Assembly (NCBI RefSeq): GCF_017565645.3
Contig: NZ_CP086136.1
Coordinates: forward strand, 1,936,001-2,000,000
Direction: 5' to 3'
DNA length: 64,000 nt
Origin: Bradyrhizobium barranii subsp. barranii
GTDB lineage: Bacteria; Pseudomonadota; Alphaproteobacteria; Rhizobiales; Xanthobacteraceae
The notes beneath the pieces are model-generated. The model made no database searches and was not told the DNA's origin. It worked only from the letters and a program-made list of their open reading frames with translations. Both the position numbers and the translations under genes were made by a program. Of this stretch, positions 8,623-20,134 are shown piece by piece. How positions within the stretch are numbered: position 1 is the first letter of the stretch; every line of letters begins with the position of its first letter.

Positions 8623-9579
8623 GTGAAGGTGAACGTCGACAAGACACTCGTTGCGTCGATTGCCCTCCACGTCCTCGTGCTTGGATGGGGACTGGTCACC
8701 TTTAGCAGCAAGGCCTTTGTCGCGGAAGAGTCGCTTCCGATCGACATCATCTCCACCGATCAGCTTGCGCAGATGATGTCGGGGCAGAAGACCGGCAAGA
8801 AGGAAGAGCCGAAGCCCAAGGTCGAGAAGATCGCCGAGGCCAAGCCCGAGGAAGATGCGGTCGGCAAGGTCACCGAGAAGAAAGAGCTGATCAAGACCAA
8901 CTCGACGCCCGAGCCGCCGCCGAAACCCGTCGAGAAGTCGGTCGAGAAGAAGCCCGAGCCGCCCAAGCCCGTTGCCGAGGCCAAGCCCAAAGAAGAGCCG
9001 AAGCCGCAGGAAAAGAAGCCTGATCCGGCGAAGGAAGATCCGATCGCCGAGCTCCAGAAGAAGCTGGAGACCAAGAAGCCTCCGCCGAAGCCCGTCGAGC
9101 AGAAGGTCGCGGCGGTGCAGCCGCAACAGCAACCGAAGCCCATGGAGCGCAGCTTCGATCCCGCGCAGATCCAGCGCGACCTCGACAAGCGCGCGGCGAC
9201 CCGGCACGAGCTCTCCGGCGCGGCGCTGAATGCGTCGGCTGCGCTGGGATCGACGACCGGGACTGCTGCCAACAACGTTGCGACGTGGGGAGGCGCGTTC
9301 ACGAATGCGGTCCGGCGCTGCTTCACCCCCACCTATAACGGGCAAGACGCCGAGCAATACGAGGCTGACATCGATATCCCGATGAAAATCGACGGCTCGC
9401 TTGCGTCCGAGCCGATTATCGTCGCGGTTCGCGGCCCGTCTCGGTCGATTGCTCAGGCGGTGGCGGAGAGCGCCAAGCGCGCCATCGTGCAGTGTCAGGT
9501 CTATTCGTTCCTGCCGAAGCAGCAGTATGACACTTGGAAGACCATTCCAATGCGCTTCGGCCTGAAAGATATGTTGTGA
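8623..9579 (+). CDS. tolA: TolA, energy-transducing periplasm-spanning protein, 318 aa
   Basis: Links the TolQR motor to TolB-Pal at the outer membrane. One N-terminal membrane helix (about residues 8-28), then a long Lys/Glu/Pro-rich stretch (about 45-170, repeated KPEPPK/KPEE units) that is expected to form an extended rod, and a compact C-terminal domain (about 215-318) with CFTPTYN and [12 protein letters not shown] carrying the two Cys typical of TolA domain III. The start is GTG at 8623. Recognised from domain order and operon position; sequence identity across TolA proteins is low. Confidence 0.92.
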   Translation: MKVNVDKTLVASIALHVLVLGWGLVTFSSKAFVAEESLPIDIISTDQLAQMMSGQKTGKKEEPKPKVEKIAEAKPEEDAVGKVTEKKELIKTNSTPEPPPKPVEKSVEKKPEPPKPVAEAKPKEEPKPQEKKPDPAKEDPIAELQKKLETKKPPPKPVEQKVAAVQPQQQPKPMERSFDPAQIQRDLDKRAATRHELSGAALNASAALGSTTGTAANNVATWGGAFTNAVRRCFTPTYNGQDAEQYEADIDIPMKIDGSLASEPIIVAVRGPSRSIAQAVAESAKRAIVQCQVYSFLPKQQYDTWKTIPMRFGLKDML

Positions 9580-9602
9580 CATCCGAACAAAAGAATTTTG
9601 CG

Positions 9603-10964
9603 ATGAATGACGTCCTATCGATGAACCGCCGCCGCTTCATGACGCTGACAGGATCGGCGCTCGCGACGCTCGGGGGCGGACATGCCTTGGCCCAGGGCCA
9701 AAAGCGACTCGAACTCAATCCAACGGAGTTTCGGCCGATCCCGATCGCGATCTCCAACTTCGTGCCGGGCTCGCCCGCCGACGGCGACGTCAGCAACGGC
9801 GTCACCCAGGTCATCACCAACAATCTGAAGCGGTCGGGCCTGTTCGCACCGATCGACCAGGCCGCTTTCATCGAGCGCATCAGCAACATCGACGTCGCGC
9901 CGCAATTCCAGAACTGGAAGACCATCAACGCCCAGGCCCTCGTCACCGGCCGCATGACGCGGGGGCAGGACGGAAGGCTCAAGGCGGAATTCCGCCTGTG
10001 GGACGTCATCACGGGCCAGCAGCTTGCGGGCCAGCAATATTTCACCTCGCCGGAATATTGGCGCCGTATCGCCCACATCATCTCTGACCAGATCTATGAG
10101 CAGATGACCGGCGAAAAGGGCTATTTCGACAGCCGCGTGGTGTTCGTAGACGAGACCGGTCCAAAGGAGCGTCGCGTCAAGCGGCTCGCGATGATGGACC
10201 AGGACGGTGCCAATGTGCGCTATCTGACCCGCGGCTCCGACCTCGTGCTGACGCCGCGCTTCTCGCCGAACTCGCAAGAGATCACCTACATGGAGTTTGG
10301 CCAGGGCGATCCGAAGGTCTATCTCTTCAACATCGAGACCGGCCAGCGCGAGATCGTCGGCAATTTCCCCGGCATGACCTTCGCGCCGCGCTTCTCGCCG
10401 GACGGCCAGCGCGTCATCATGAGCCTGCAACAGGGCGGCAATTCGAACCTGTTTGTGATGGATCTGCGCTCGCGTTCGACCACGCGCCTCACCGATACGC
10501 CGGCGATCGACACCTCTCCGTCTTACTCACCGGACGGCACCCGCATCTGCTTCGAGTCCGATCGCGGCGGCAGGTCGCAGATCTATGTGATGGCCGCGGG
10601 CGGCGGACAGGCGCAGCGCATCTCCTTCTCCAAGGACGACACCAACGCCACCTATTCGACGCCGGTGTGGTCGCCGCGCGGCGATTACATCGCCTTCACC
10701 AGGCAAGGCGGCGGGCAGTTCTCGATCGGCGTCATGAAGCCGGACGGCTCCGGCGAGCGTCTGCTCACCTCGGGCTATCACAACGAAGGCCCGACCTTCT
10801 CGCCGAACGGCCGCGTGCTGATGTTCTTCCGCGATCCCGGCGGCAGCGGCGGGCCGTCGCTGTTCTCCGTCGACATCTCCGGCCGCAACGAGCTCAAGGT
10901 GCCGACGCCGGGCTTCGCCTCCGACCCGGCATGGTCGCCGCTGCTGTCCTCGACACCCGGCTAG
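9603..10964 (+). CDS. tolB: TolB, periplasmic beta-propeller of the Tol-Pal system, 453 aa
   Basis: TolB binds Pal and TolA in the periplasm. An N-terminal D1 domain (about residues 35-170) precedes a WD40-like propeller with repeated FSPD/SPNS-type strands ([50 protein letters not shown]). The ATG at 9603 gives a leader [20 protein letters not shown] (from Met7), which has a twin-arginine pattern, so export may be by Tat rather than Sec. A start at 9534 would overlap tolA and is unlikely. Last gene of tolQRAB. Confidence 0.95.
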   Translation: MNDVLSMNRRRFMTLTGSALATLGGGHALAQGQKRLELNPTEFRPIPIAISNFVPGSPADGDVSNGVTQVITNNLKRSGLFAPIDQAAFIERISNIDVAPQFQNWKTINAQALVTGRMTRGQDGRLKAEFRLWDVITGQQLAGQQYFTSPEYWRRIAHIISDQIYEQMTGEKGYFDSRVVFVDETGPKERRVKRLAMMDQDGANVRYLTRGSDLVLTPRFSPNSQEITYMEFGQGDPKVYLFNIETGQREIVGNFPGMTFAPRFSPDGQRVIMSLQQGGNSNLFVMDLRSRSTTRLTDTPAIDTSPSYSPDGTRICFESDRGGRSQIYVMAAGGGQAQRISFSKDDTNATYSTPVWSPRGDYIAFTRQGGGQFSIGVMKPDGSGERLLTSGYHNEGPTFSPNGRVLMFFRDPGGSGGPSLFSVDISGRNELKVPTPGFASDPAWSPLLSSTPG

Positions 10965-10965
10965 A

Positions 10966-11050
10966 GCGCTTGCGAGCGAAGCGGATACAGGTTCGCGTGA
11001 AACATCGGGGCTAAGACATTGCGCGTTCAGACGCGCGATGTTTTCGAAAA
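10966..11050 (+). repeat. Intergenic repeat after tolB
   Basis: The block starting GAGCGCTTGCGAGCGAAGCG and running into GATACAGGTTCGCGTGAAAC, then an internal inverted pair around CGCGTTCAGACGCGCG, is a familiar dispersed element of Bradyrhizobium chromosomes. The rest of the gap up to 11254 is AT-richer and presumably holds the promoter of the GGDEF/EAL gene. Confidence 0.5.
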
Positions 11051-11254
11051 AACATGCCGATTTTTTCGGGGTTTGGTGCAGGACGCAAGCTTTCCTTCAC
11101 CTTGTGCCCGGCAACGCTTGCCTAGTTGCTTGATATTTCAGCGGAAACATGTTCGCTATTGCCGAAAAACAACTCGACTTTAACGATGTTCCCTCAGAAA
11201 GGCTTCATCAGGTCTGGGTAAAAGTACGCGCCAAACAGGACGCGTAACAAGCCG

Positions 11255-13588
11255 ATGCAGCTGGCCGACCAGAAGCAGAGCGATCGAGACGAGCTGGAGC
11301 CGATACTCTACGCCGCTCTCATCAACTCTATGGTGCAGAATTTCTGGGCGATTTTCCTGGGCTCGGCCTCCGCGGCCGTGGCCGCGGTCATGACTGCGCT
11401 GAAGACAGGCGATGTCTGGCTGTGGCCGCTCGCATTTCTGCTGATCGCGATCGGCACCGCGCGCGCGTTCCAGATGCGCGGATACGAAAACCGTACGCAC
11501 CCACTGTCGTTCGAGGAAGCCAAGCACCTGGAGCCGCGCTACTGGCTCGGCGCGCTCAGCTATGCGGCGGTGCTCGGCCTGTGGTCCTTCGTCGTCATCT
11601 ACAACAATGACGATCCGATTGCCGACATGCTCTGTGTCGCCATAGGCATCGGCTACACCGCGGGCGGCGCCGCCCGCAATTACGGCCAGCCCCGGGTGAT
11701 CCAGTGGCACGTCGCGCTCGCCTGCGCACCGATGTCGCTCGCGCTGCTGCTGCATGGTGGCTTCTACCACATCGGGCTCGCCGTCCTGCTCGTGTTCTTC
11801 TTCGTCGGGCTGAAGAACATCAATCTCAGCCTGCATGCGATCTTCGTCAAGGCGCTGACCTCGAGCTTTCGTGAGTCCGCGCTGGCAAGCCAGTTCGACA
11901 CCGCGCTCAACAACATGCCGCATGGCCTGTGCATGTTTCGCGCCGACGGCCGCCTTGCGGTGATGAACCATCGCTTCGGCGAGCTGATGGCGTTGCCCGA
12001 AGATCTGGTCAAGCGTGGCGCCACCGCTGCCGACATCGTATCGGCCTGTATCGCCGCCGGCTCCATCTCGGCGGAGAGCGGCAAGCAGATCCTGGCCGAG
12101 ATCGAGCATGCGCGGATCTGCGAGATCGTCACCACCGACCCGGATTCCTCGCGCGGCCGCGCGCTCGCCTGGACGTTCCAGCCGATGACTGGCGGCGGCA
12201 CGGTGCTGCTGCTGGAAGACATCACCGAGCGTACCAACGCGGAAGCCCGGATCACCCATCTCGCCCGCTATGACGAGCTCACGGCGCTGCCCAACCGGGT
12301 CTCGTTCCGCGACGAGATCGAACGGTTGCTGGCGATCTCGCACGACGCCGAGCGCCTCTCAGCGCTGCTGTTCGTCGATCTCGACCAGTTCAAGCAGGTC
12401 AACGACACGCTCGGCCATCCCTGCGGCGACCAGCTCCTGTGCGCGGTTGCCAACCGCCTGCGCGAGATGCTGCGTCCCGAGGATTTCGTCGCCCGCTTTG
12501 GCGGCGACGAGTTCGTCGTGTTCCAGCAGAACATCAGCTCGGCCGAGGATGCCGCGAGCCTCGCCCGCCGCATCGTCGAACGCCTGAGCGAGCGTTATCG
12601 CATCGACAATCACTTGGTCGAGATCGGCGCCAGCGTCGGCATCGCGCTGACCTCGCCGGACGGCGACGTCAGGGCCGACACGCTGCTCAAGAACGCCGAC
12701 ATGGCGCTCTATCGCGCCAAGGCTGACGGCCGCGGCACCTTCTGCTTCTTCCGCGACGAGATGGCGGCCACCGTCGAGGCCCGCCGCATTCTCGAGCTCG
12801 ACCTGCGCAAGGCGCTGGCTAACGAGGAATTCGAGCTGTTCTACCAGCCGCTGGTCAATCTGAAGTCCGGCAAGATCACCACCTGCGAGGCGCTGCTGCG
12901 CTGGAATCATCCGGTACGCGGCACGGTCTCGCCGGTCGACATCATCCCGGTCGCCGAGGACATGGGGCTGATCGTCGATCTCGGCCGCTGGATCCTGCGC
13001 CGCGCCTGCATGGAATGCATGAAGTGGCCCGACGGCGTCAGCGTCGCCGTCAACTTCTCGCCGCAGCAATTCCACCAGCGCGACGTGCTCAGCGAAATCC
13101 GCTACGCGCTCGAGGTCTCGGGGCTGCCGGCCCACCGGCTGGAGATCGAGATCACGGAGTCCTCGCTGCTTCGTAACACCCAGCTCACCCACGACACGCT
13201 GTCGCAACTGCATGCGCTCGGCGTGCGCATCTCGCTCGACGATTTCGGCACCGGCTATTCCAGCCTTAGCTATCTGCACAATTTCCCGATGCAGAAGGTG
13301 AAGATCGACCGCTCCTTCCTCGAGGGCATCGACACCGACCGGCCGCTGACGCTGCTGCGTGGCGTGGCGCGGCTGTCGGCCGACCTCGGCATGGCCGTGG
13401 TGGTCGAGGGCATCGAGACCAATGAGCAGCTCGAGCTGATCAGCGCAGACGGCACCGTCTCCGAGGCGCAAGGCTATCTGTTCAGCCGTCCGGTGCCCGC
13501 CGTGCGGATGCGCCAGCTCCTCAACGCCTCGCATGGACGGCGCGGCGAGGGCCTGCTCCAGGTTGTCAGCTCACGCTCCTTCGCCTGA
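11255..13588 (+). CDS. Membrane-bound GGDEF-EAL cyclic-di-GMP protein with PAS-like domain, 777 aa
   Basis: Sets the level of the second messenger c-di-GMP. N-terminal region with five or six membrane helices (to about residue 200), a PAS-like sensor (about 210-330), then a GGDEF domain with intact GGDEF at residues 416-420 and an RPED inhibition site five residues before it, and an EAL domain with EALLRW, the metal and general-base residues in EITES, DDFGTGYSSL and KIDRSFLEG, and VVEGIET. Both halves look catalytically complete, so the protein could make or degrade c-di-GMP. It lies between tolB and pal in the same direction. Start ATG 11255 has only a weak Shine-Dalgarno. Confidence 0.93.
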   Translation: MQLADQKQSDRDELEPILYAALINSMVQNFWAIFLGSASAAVAAVMTALKTGDVWLWPLAFLLIAIGTARAFQMRGYENRTHPLSFEEAKHLEPRYWLGALSYAAVLGLWSFVVIYNNDDPIADMLCVAIGIGYTAGGAARNYGQPRVIQWHVALACAPMSLALLLHGGFYHIGLAVLLVFFFVGLKNINLSLHAIFVKALTSSFRESALASQFDTALNNMPHGLCMFRADGRLAVMNHRFGELMALPEDLVKRGATAADIVSACIAAGSISAESGKQILAEIEHARICEIVTTDPDSSRGRALAWTFQPMTGGGTVLLLEDITERTNAEARITHLARYDELTALPNRVSFRDEIERLLAISHDAERLSALLFVDLDQFKQVNDTLGHPCGDQLLCAVANRLREMLRPEDFVARFGGDEFVVFQQNISSAEDAASLARRIVERLSERYRIDNHLVEIGASVGIALTSPDGDVRADTLLKNADMALYRAKADGRGTFCFFRDEMAATVEARRILELDLRKALANEEFELFYQPLVNLKSGKITTCEALLRWNHPVRGTVSPVDIIPVAEDMGLIVDLGRWILRRACMECMKWPDGVSVAVNFSPQQFHQRDVLSEIRYALEVSGLPAHRLEIEITESSLLRNTQLTHDTLSQLHALGVRISLDDFGTGYSSLSYLHNFPMQKVKIDRSFLEGIDTDRPLTLLRGVARLSADLGMAVVVEGIETNEQLELISADGTVSEAQGYLFSRPVPAVRMRQLLNASHGRRGEGLLQVVSSRSFA

Positions 13589-13685
13589 GTCCACATCCAG
13601 AAATTGCACGTCGTTTCAGGCAGTTGCCGAACCGACCGTAGTGCTACGGGGTTAACCCTATCGCGTCGATTGCTTTGCATCGTCG

Positions 13686-13700
13686 TTAAGGAGGTGTTAA
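13686..13700 (+). promoter_or_regulatory. Perfect CtrA-type box before the FeeM-like gene
   Basis: TTAAGGAGGTGTTAA matches TTAA-N7-TTAA exactly and lies 86 bp before the ATG at 13787. CtrA is the alphaproteobacterial cell-cycle response regulator. The match is exact, but the motif is short and the assignment is a prediction. Confidence 0.5.
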
Positions 13701-13786
13701 TAAATCGTCACGCGCGCGCAAGTTGTTCAGCGGCAAATGGCCCAGGTTCGCGTGGTGGTGTTGTTGGTGGTGGGTAAGGAGTTCGA

Positions 13787-14512
13787 ATGCAGTCCTCAGC
13801 CAGATCTGTCATTTCGGCTGTTGGACGGGGAGCGGAGCTTCTGACCGACGTCGACTATCATCTCGCGGCGACGGACGCGGAGAAGGAGCAAATCTACAAC
13901 CTCCGCTACCGCGCCTATCTGCGCGAGGGTGCCGTCAGGGAATCCGCGGAAGCCCGCGTCACCGACCGCTACGACGAACTGCCGAACGCGTGGACCTTCG
14001 GCGTCTATCTCCGTGGCCAGCTCTGCAGCTCCGTGCGCATCAGCGTGCTGACCTCGGAATGGCGCGAGTCCACCTCGGCCGACGTCTTCCCCGACATCCT
14101 GCTGCCGCGGCTCGATCGCGGCGAGGTCATGATCGACCCGACCCGCTTTGTCGCCGATCCCGACCAGGTGAAGCGGGTTCCGGAATTGCCCTATCTGACG
14201 ACCCGGCTCGCCTACATGGCGTGCGAGCACTTCAATGCCGATCTCGGCCTCGCCATCGTGCGTCCCGAGCATCAGGCCTTCTACCGGCGGGTGTTCCTGC
14301 ACGAGACGATCGCCGAGCCCCGCCTGGTTCCGGGGCTCACCAAGCCGTTTGGCCTGATGGCGGCGGATTTCCCGACCTTCCGGAAGAAGGTGTTCGAGCG
14401 TTATCCGATCATGCGCTCCACCGCCTTCGAGCGGCGGATGCTGTTCGGGCGCGGCGGGCAGCGCGAGATTCCGCAGCGGTCGTCACTGGTCCCGGAAGCC
14501 GCTCACGTCTGA
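13787..14512 (+). CDS. FeeM-type N-acyl amino acid synthase domain protein, 241 aa
   Basis: GNAT-fold protein resembling FeeM and autoinducer synthases, which move fatty acyl groups from acyl carrier protein to an amino acid. Visible family features are YNLRYRAYLREG (about residues 36-47), MIDPTRFVADP (about 117-127), a CEHFNADLGLAIVRPEHQAFYRRVF block (about 145-170) and the C-terminal domain. No signal peptide. The start has GGTAAGGAG upstream. The product could be an N-acyl amino acid, a signal or an ornithine/glycine lipid precursor; which one cannot be told here. Placement between tolB and pal behind a CtrA-type box suggests a role tied to the envelope or cell cycle. Confidence 0.8.
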   Translation: MQSSARSVISAVGRGAELLTDVDYHLAATDAEKEQIYNLRYRAYLREGAVRESAEARVTDRYDELPNAWTFGVYLRGQLCSSVRISVLTSEWRESTSADVFPDILLPRLDRGEVMIDPTRFVADPDQVKRVPELPYLTTRLAYMACEHFNADLGLAIVRPEHQAFYRRVFLHETIAEPRLVPGLTKPFGLMAADFPTFRKKVFERYPIMRSTAFERRMLFGRGGQREIPQRSSLVPEAAHV

Positions 14513-14805
14513 TTGCCTGCCGTCACCGCCTTGAGCCGCCGCGCGCCTTTCGGCCGGGGCTCCGTTCATCCCCATCATCGTCCGAGCCCAAAATTCCAGC
14601 AAAAACCTGCACTTTTGCCGGTTGCTGCAGGTTGCTTCACCCTCGCGCCACATTTAGAACCCATTAACCATGACGGTTGCTTTTCGCGGTTTGGGGGCAT
14701 TTGACCGGCTGAAGCAAGGTTCCATCAAGGTTGACGGAACGTTCGCTTAACCAACCCCCTGTAGACCGGACAGCAGTGGACGAACGTGAGCGTGGAGGCT
14801 CCGGA

Positions 14806-15294
14806 ATGAAATACCCTATGCGTATCCTCCAGGGATTGAAGCTGGCTGCGGTGGTTGCGATCGCGCTGTCGATGGGCGCATGCGCGAACAAGAACGCAGC
14901 GACGGATGCGATGGCCAATGCTGCGACGCCTGGCAGCCAGCAGGATTTCGTCGTTAACGTGGGCGACCGCGTGTTCTTCGAGAGCGACCAGACCGATCTG
15001 ACGCCGCAGGCGATCGTGACCCTGGAGAAGCAGGCGCAGTGGCTCCAGAACTATCGGCAGTACAGCTTCACCATCGAGGGGCATGCCGACGAGCGCGGCA
15101 CCCGCGAATACAACATCGCGCTCGGCGCGCGCCGCGCCCAGTCGGTGCGTTCGTTCCTCGCCTCGCGCGGCATCGATCCGAACCGCATGCGCACGATCTC
15201 CTACGGCAAGGAGCGGCCGGTCGCGGTCTGTAACGATATTTCCTGCTGGTCGCAGAACCGTCGCGCCGTCACCGTGCTGAACGCGAGCTCCTGA
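14806..15294 (+). CDS. pal: Peptidoglycan-associated lipoprotein Pal, 162 aa
   Basis: Outer-membrane lipoprotein that binds peptidoglycan and TolB. Signal peptide followed by LSMGAC with the lipidated Cys at residue 26 (Met at -3 is slightly unusual). The OmpA-like domain (about 55-162) has the diaminopimelate-binding signature TIEGHADERGTREYN and ARRAQSVRSFL. The ATG at 14806 follows GGAGG; an upstream in-frame start at 14731 would precede the signal peptide and is rejected. It is the distal part of the Tol-Pal cluster with its own promoter region (14513-14805) and a terminator behind it. Confidence 0.96.
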   Translation: MKYPMRILQGLKLAAVVAIALSMGACANKNAATDAMANAATPGSQQDFVVNVGDRVFFESDQTDLTPQAIVTLEKQAQWLQNYRQYSFTIEGHADERGTREYNIALGARRAQSVRSFLASRGIDPNRMRTISYGKERPVAVCNDISCWSQNRRAVTVLNASS

Positions 15295-15334
15295 CGATCA
15301 GTCAGGCGCCGTTCATCTTCAGGAACCGATTATG

Positions 15335-15364
15335 CCGGCGCCCTCTCGGGCGCCGGTTTTGTTT
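15335..15364 (+). terminator. Rho-independent terminator after pal
   Basis: A perfect 9-bp stem CCGGCGCCC (15335-15343) and GGGCGCCGG (15348-15356), loop TCTC, then TTTTGTTT. It separates pal from cpoB. Confidence 0.9.
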
Positions 15365-15478
15365 CAGCCATCTGTGACCGAAACCCCGTGGTGCCAGTCA
15401 CATTTTTGGCGTACTGCCTTTCAATGTGTGGCGCGTCGCAGGTTCCGTCGCAGATTTCGTTTTCGTCGTCAGGGCAAG

Positions 15479-16510
15479 ATGTCATCCAGATCCAAGGTCT
15501 TTACCGGCACCGTGGCGATCGCCGCGCTGTTCTCTTTGTGCTCGCCCGCACTGGCGCAGTCGGACGATGACCCCGAGATGCGGATCGAGCGGCTGGAGAA
15601 CCAGCTGCGCCAGCTCACCGGGCAGAACGAGGAGCTGCAATACCGCAACCGCCAGCTCGAAGAGCGGCTGCGGGCGCTCGAGGGCGGCGCGCAAGCCGCG
15701 CCCGGACAGGTGCCGGTGCAGCCCTCTGTCGCGGCCGTACCGTCTGCGCAGTCCGCGCCGGCCTATCGCCAGCAGCAACAGGCCCAGCCGAATTACGAGC
15801 AGCCGCAGATCGCTGCTCCCGCGCCGATCGTTCAGGAGCAGCCGGCGCCCGGTGCGCCCGGCGTGCGCCGCCGCGGTGACTCCTTCGATCCGAACCAGAA
15901 CCCGAACGCGCCCGGCGCGCCGCGCGCGCTTGGTGGCGGGCAGCAGCCGATGGCGGCAGGCGCCCCTGGCGGCGGGCGCGCTGCCGGCGAGCCGCTCGAT
16001 CTCGCCAACACCAGCCCGCGCTACCAGCAAGGCGTGCCGCCGGCAGCCCAGCCCGGCTATCCGCCGGCACAATCGGGCTATCCAGCGCCATCGGGCGGCA
16101 CCGGCCTGACGACCCTGCCGCCCTCGGCAACGCCGCGCGACGAGTTCGACCTCGGCATCGGCTACATGCAGCGCAAGGACTATGCGCTGGCCGAGCAGAC
16201 CATGAAGAATTTTGCGCAGAAACATCCGAGCGATCCGCTGCTCGGCGACGCGCAATACTGGCTCGGCGAAAGCTATTTCCAGCGCCAGCAATATCGCGAC
16301 TCCGCGGAAGCCTTCCTCGCCGTCACCACCAAATACGACAAGTCCGCCAAGGCGCCGGACGCCCTGCTGCGGCTCGGCCAGTCGCTGGCCGCGCTGAAGG
16401 AAAAAGAGGCCGCCTGCGCCGCCTTCGGCGAGGTCGGCCGCAAATATCCGCGCGCCTCCGCCGGCGTCAAATCCGCGGTCGATCGCGAGCAGAAGCGGGT
16501 GAAGTGCTGA
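15479..16510 (+). CDS. cpoB: CpoB/YbgF, Tol-Pal associated TPR protein, 343 aa
   Basis: Periplasmic protein that binds TolA and coordinates peptidoglycan synthesis with outer-membrane constriction. Signal peptide (MSSRSKVFTGTVAIAALFSL, cleavage after ALA), an N-terminal coiled coil (about 30-75, MRIERLENQLRQLTGQNEEL), a long Pro/Gln/Ala-rich linker (about 80-215) and C-terminal TPR repeats (about 220-343, FDLGIGYMQRKDYALAEQTM, LGDAQYWLGESYFQRQQYRD). The start at 15479 is chosen for the signal peptide; the frame is open back to 15332. The linker is unusually long compared with E. coli CpoB. Confidence 0.92.
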   Translation: MSSRSKVFTGTVAIAALFSLCSPALAQSDDDPEMRIERLENQLRQLTGQNEELQYRNRQLEERLRALEGGAQAAPGQVPVQPSVAAVPSAQSAPAYRQQQQAQPNYEQPQIAAPAPIVQEQPAPGAPGVRRRGDSFDPNQNPNAPGAPRALGGGQQPMAAGAPGGGRAAGEPLDLANTSPRYQQGVPPAAQPGYPPAQSGYPAPSGGTGLTTLPPSATPRDEFDLGIGYMQRKDYALAEQTMKNFAQKHPSDPLLGDAQYWLGESYFQRQQYRDSAEAFLAVTTKYDKSAKAPDALLRLGQSLAALKEKEAACAAFGEVGRKYPRASAGVKSAVDREQKRVKC

Positions 16511-16582
16511 CGCGTGGTATTTGCGCCCTGACAATGCGGATGGTGCTGCGCTAAATAGTCTGGCGATTGCCTAGGCAGCGTC

Positions 16583-17665
16583 ATGTCGGACGACGACAAC
16601 TCACCGATCTCGGCACGCGCGGCGAAGCAACTCTTCGCCGAGCTCAGAAGCGTGCCGGCACTGGTGCTCGCGGTCTCCGGCGGACCCGACTCGGTCGCGC
16701 TGATGTGGCTCGCCGCGCGCTGGAAGCGCGGCCTTGCCCGCGGTCCGCAGCTGACCGTCGTCACCGTCGATCACGGCCTGCGCCCGGAGGCGGCGCGCGA
16801 GGCGCGCGAGGTCAAGCGGCTGGCGGCTGAACTCGGGCTGGTACACCGGACCCTGCGCTGGCGCGGCGCGAAGCCGAACACGGGATTGCCCGCCGCTGCG
16901 CGCGAGGCCCGCTACCGCCTGCTTGCACAGGCCGCGCGCAACGCCGGCGCGAGCCATGTGCTGACCGCCCACACCCGCGACGACCAGGCCGAGACCGTGT
17001 TGATGCGCCTTGTCCGCGGCAGCGGGCTTGCCGGGCTGTCGGCGATGGCGCGCCTCACGGAGCGCGACGGTGTCATACTGGTGCGCCCGCTGCTCGATGT
17101 CCCGAAGTCGCAGCTGATCGCGACCTTGAGGCGGGCGAAGATCGGCTTTGCCGATGATCCCACCAATCGCGACACCACCTTCACCCGGCCGCGGCTGCGC
17201 GCGCTGCTGCCGCAGCTCGCGGCCGAGGGCGGCGACAGCAGGAGCCTGGCGCGGCTCGCGGGCAGGCTGGCGCGCGCCAATGCGGCAGTCGACGTGCTGG
17301 TCGATGGCGCCGAACGCTTCCTTCAGCTTCGGGCGCGCGGCGATGCGCCGCAGGCGGGCGTTCGCAGCTTCGAGGCCTCGGCATTCGCCAATCTGCCGGA
17401 GGAGGTCCGGCTGCGGCTTCTGCTGCGGGCCGTCAATGCCCTTGGTCATGAGGGGCCGGCGGAACTCGGCAAGGTCGAGACCCTCCTGGCCGCGCTCGAT
17501 CAGGCCATAGCTGCGGGTCCCCGCGCAGCCGCAAATGGCCGGCCGGTCCTGAAGCAGACCCTTGCGGGAGCCTTGATCAGCCTTGCCGGGGGGCGTATCC
17601 ACATCGCACCGGCGCCGGAGCGGCGGTCCAAGGGGCGGATGATGGCGGATGAGGGCGGATCATGA
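16583..17665 (+). CDS. tilS: tRNA(Ile)-lysidine synthetase TilS, 360 aa
   Basis: Joins lysine to C34 of the CAU-anticodon tRNA(Ile), changing its codon from AUG to AUA. The PP-loop ATP motif is SGGPDSVALMWLAARW (about residues 34-49), followed by VDHGLRPEA, RYRLLAQAARNAGASHVLTA and AHTRDDQAETVLMRL, all typical. Sits between cpoB and ftsH, the order usual in Rhizobiales. Complete and essential in most bacteria. Confidence 0.95.
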   Translation: MSDDDNSPISARAAKQLFAELRSVPALVLAVSGGPDSVALMWLAARWKRGLARGPQLTVVTVDHGLRPEAAREAREVKRLAAELGLVHRTLRWRGAKPNTGLPAAAREARYRLLAQAARNAGASHVLTAHTRDDQAETVLMRLVRGSGLAGLSAMARLTERDGVILVRPLLDVPKSQLIATLRRAKIGFADDPTNRDTTFTRPRLRALLPQLAAEGGDSRSLARLAGRLARANAAVDVLVDGAERFLQLRARGDAPQAGVRSFEASAFANLPEEVRLRLLLRAVNALGHEGPAELGKVETLLAALDQAIAAGPRAAANGRPVLKQTLAGALISLAGGRIHIAPAPERRSKGRMMADEGGS

Positions 17666-17787
17666 CACCGGCCGTTTCCGCCGCGCGCCGTCAGGACACC
17701 TTAACCAGGCAGGAAAAACCAAGGGCAGGTCGCCATTATTTCAGCGGGAATCGCTCTAAGATGGGATAAATAGTCCCATCTCGTTCC

Positions 17788-17818
17788 CTTGGCAGCGACC
17801 GGGGCGGCACCTAAATTG
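17788..17818 (+). promoter_or_regulatory. Candidate sigma-32 (RpoH) promoter for ftsH
   Basis: CTTG at 17788-17791 and CCTAAATTG at 17810-17818 are 18 nt apart, a fair fit to the alphaproteobacterial heat-shock pattern CTTG-N17/18-CYTATNTNNG (the fifth base of the -10 box and the last base differ). It lies about 110 bp before ftsH, a gene that is heat-shock controlled in many bacteria. Confidence 0.45.
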
Positions 17819-17930
17819 TATCCGTCTAACCAAGAGGATTCCTTGGGGATTTCCTCGCACTGACAAAGTAACTGCTCAAGATACCGCCCAAGGATCAGGC
17901 CGCGATCCGCGCGACCATGAAGGAAGATCG

Positions 17931-19853
<1,923 letters not shown>

Positions 19854-19879
19854 TCGAGAAGCGGCCAATCGAGTTGAAA

Positions 19880-19905
19880 AACGCGGCGGAAACGCCGCGT
19901 TTTTT
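19880..19905 (+). terminator. Rho-independent terminator after ftsH
   Basis: Stem AACGCGGCG (19880-19888), GAAA tetraloop, CGCCGCGTT (19893-19901), then a T-run to 19905. Confidence 0.93.
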
Positions 19906-19947
19906 GTTGGCCGATGTTGATGCAGTTGCGCTTCAAACTCCGGTCTC

Positions 19948-20081
19948 GTGCCCCGGACGCAGCGCAGCGCCCCTTCGGCGGTGCGCAGCAGAGCCGGGGC
20001 CCATGTCTCCGCATCTTACCGTGGCCTTCTGGGTCCCGGCTCAGCGCTGCAGCGTTGCACGCTGCAGCGCGTCCGGGACAC
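19948..20081 (+). repeat. Intergenic repeat, GTGCCCCGGACGC type
   Basis: Ends form an inverted pair, GTGCCCCGGACGC (19948-19960) and GCGTCCGGGACAC (20069-20081), 12 of 13 positions complementary. Internal GGCCCATG...TGGGTCCCGG and CTGCAGCGTTGCACGCTGCAG palindromes are also present. It is one of two repeat elements filling the 19854-20231 gap, where no gene is seen. Confidence 0.65.
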
Positions 20082-20134
20082 GAGAGAGAGGCGCGTGTCG
20101 TCGCCACGAACTCCGTCATTGCGAGCGCAGTCTC

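Noticed and set aside
8578-9582. 334-codon minus-strand frame over tolA
   Set aside because: Leu/Arg/Gly-rich mirror of the Lys/Glu/Pro-rich tolA repeats, with no independent start signal.
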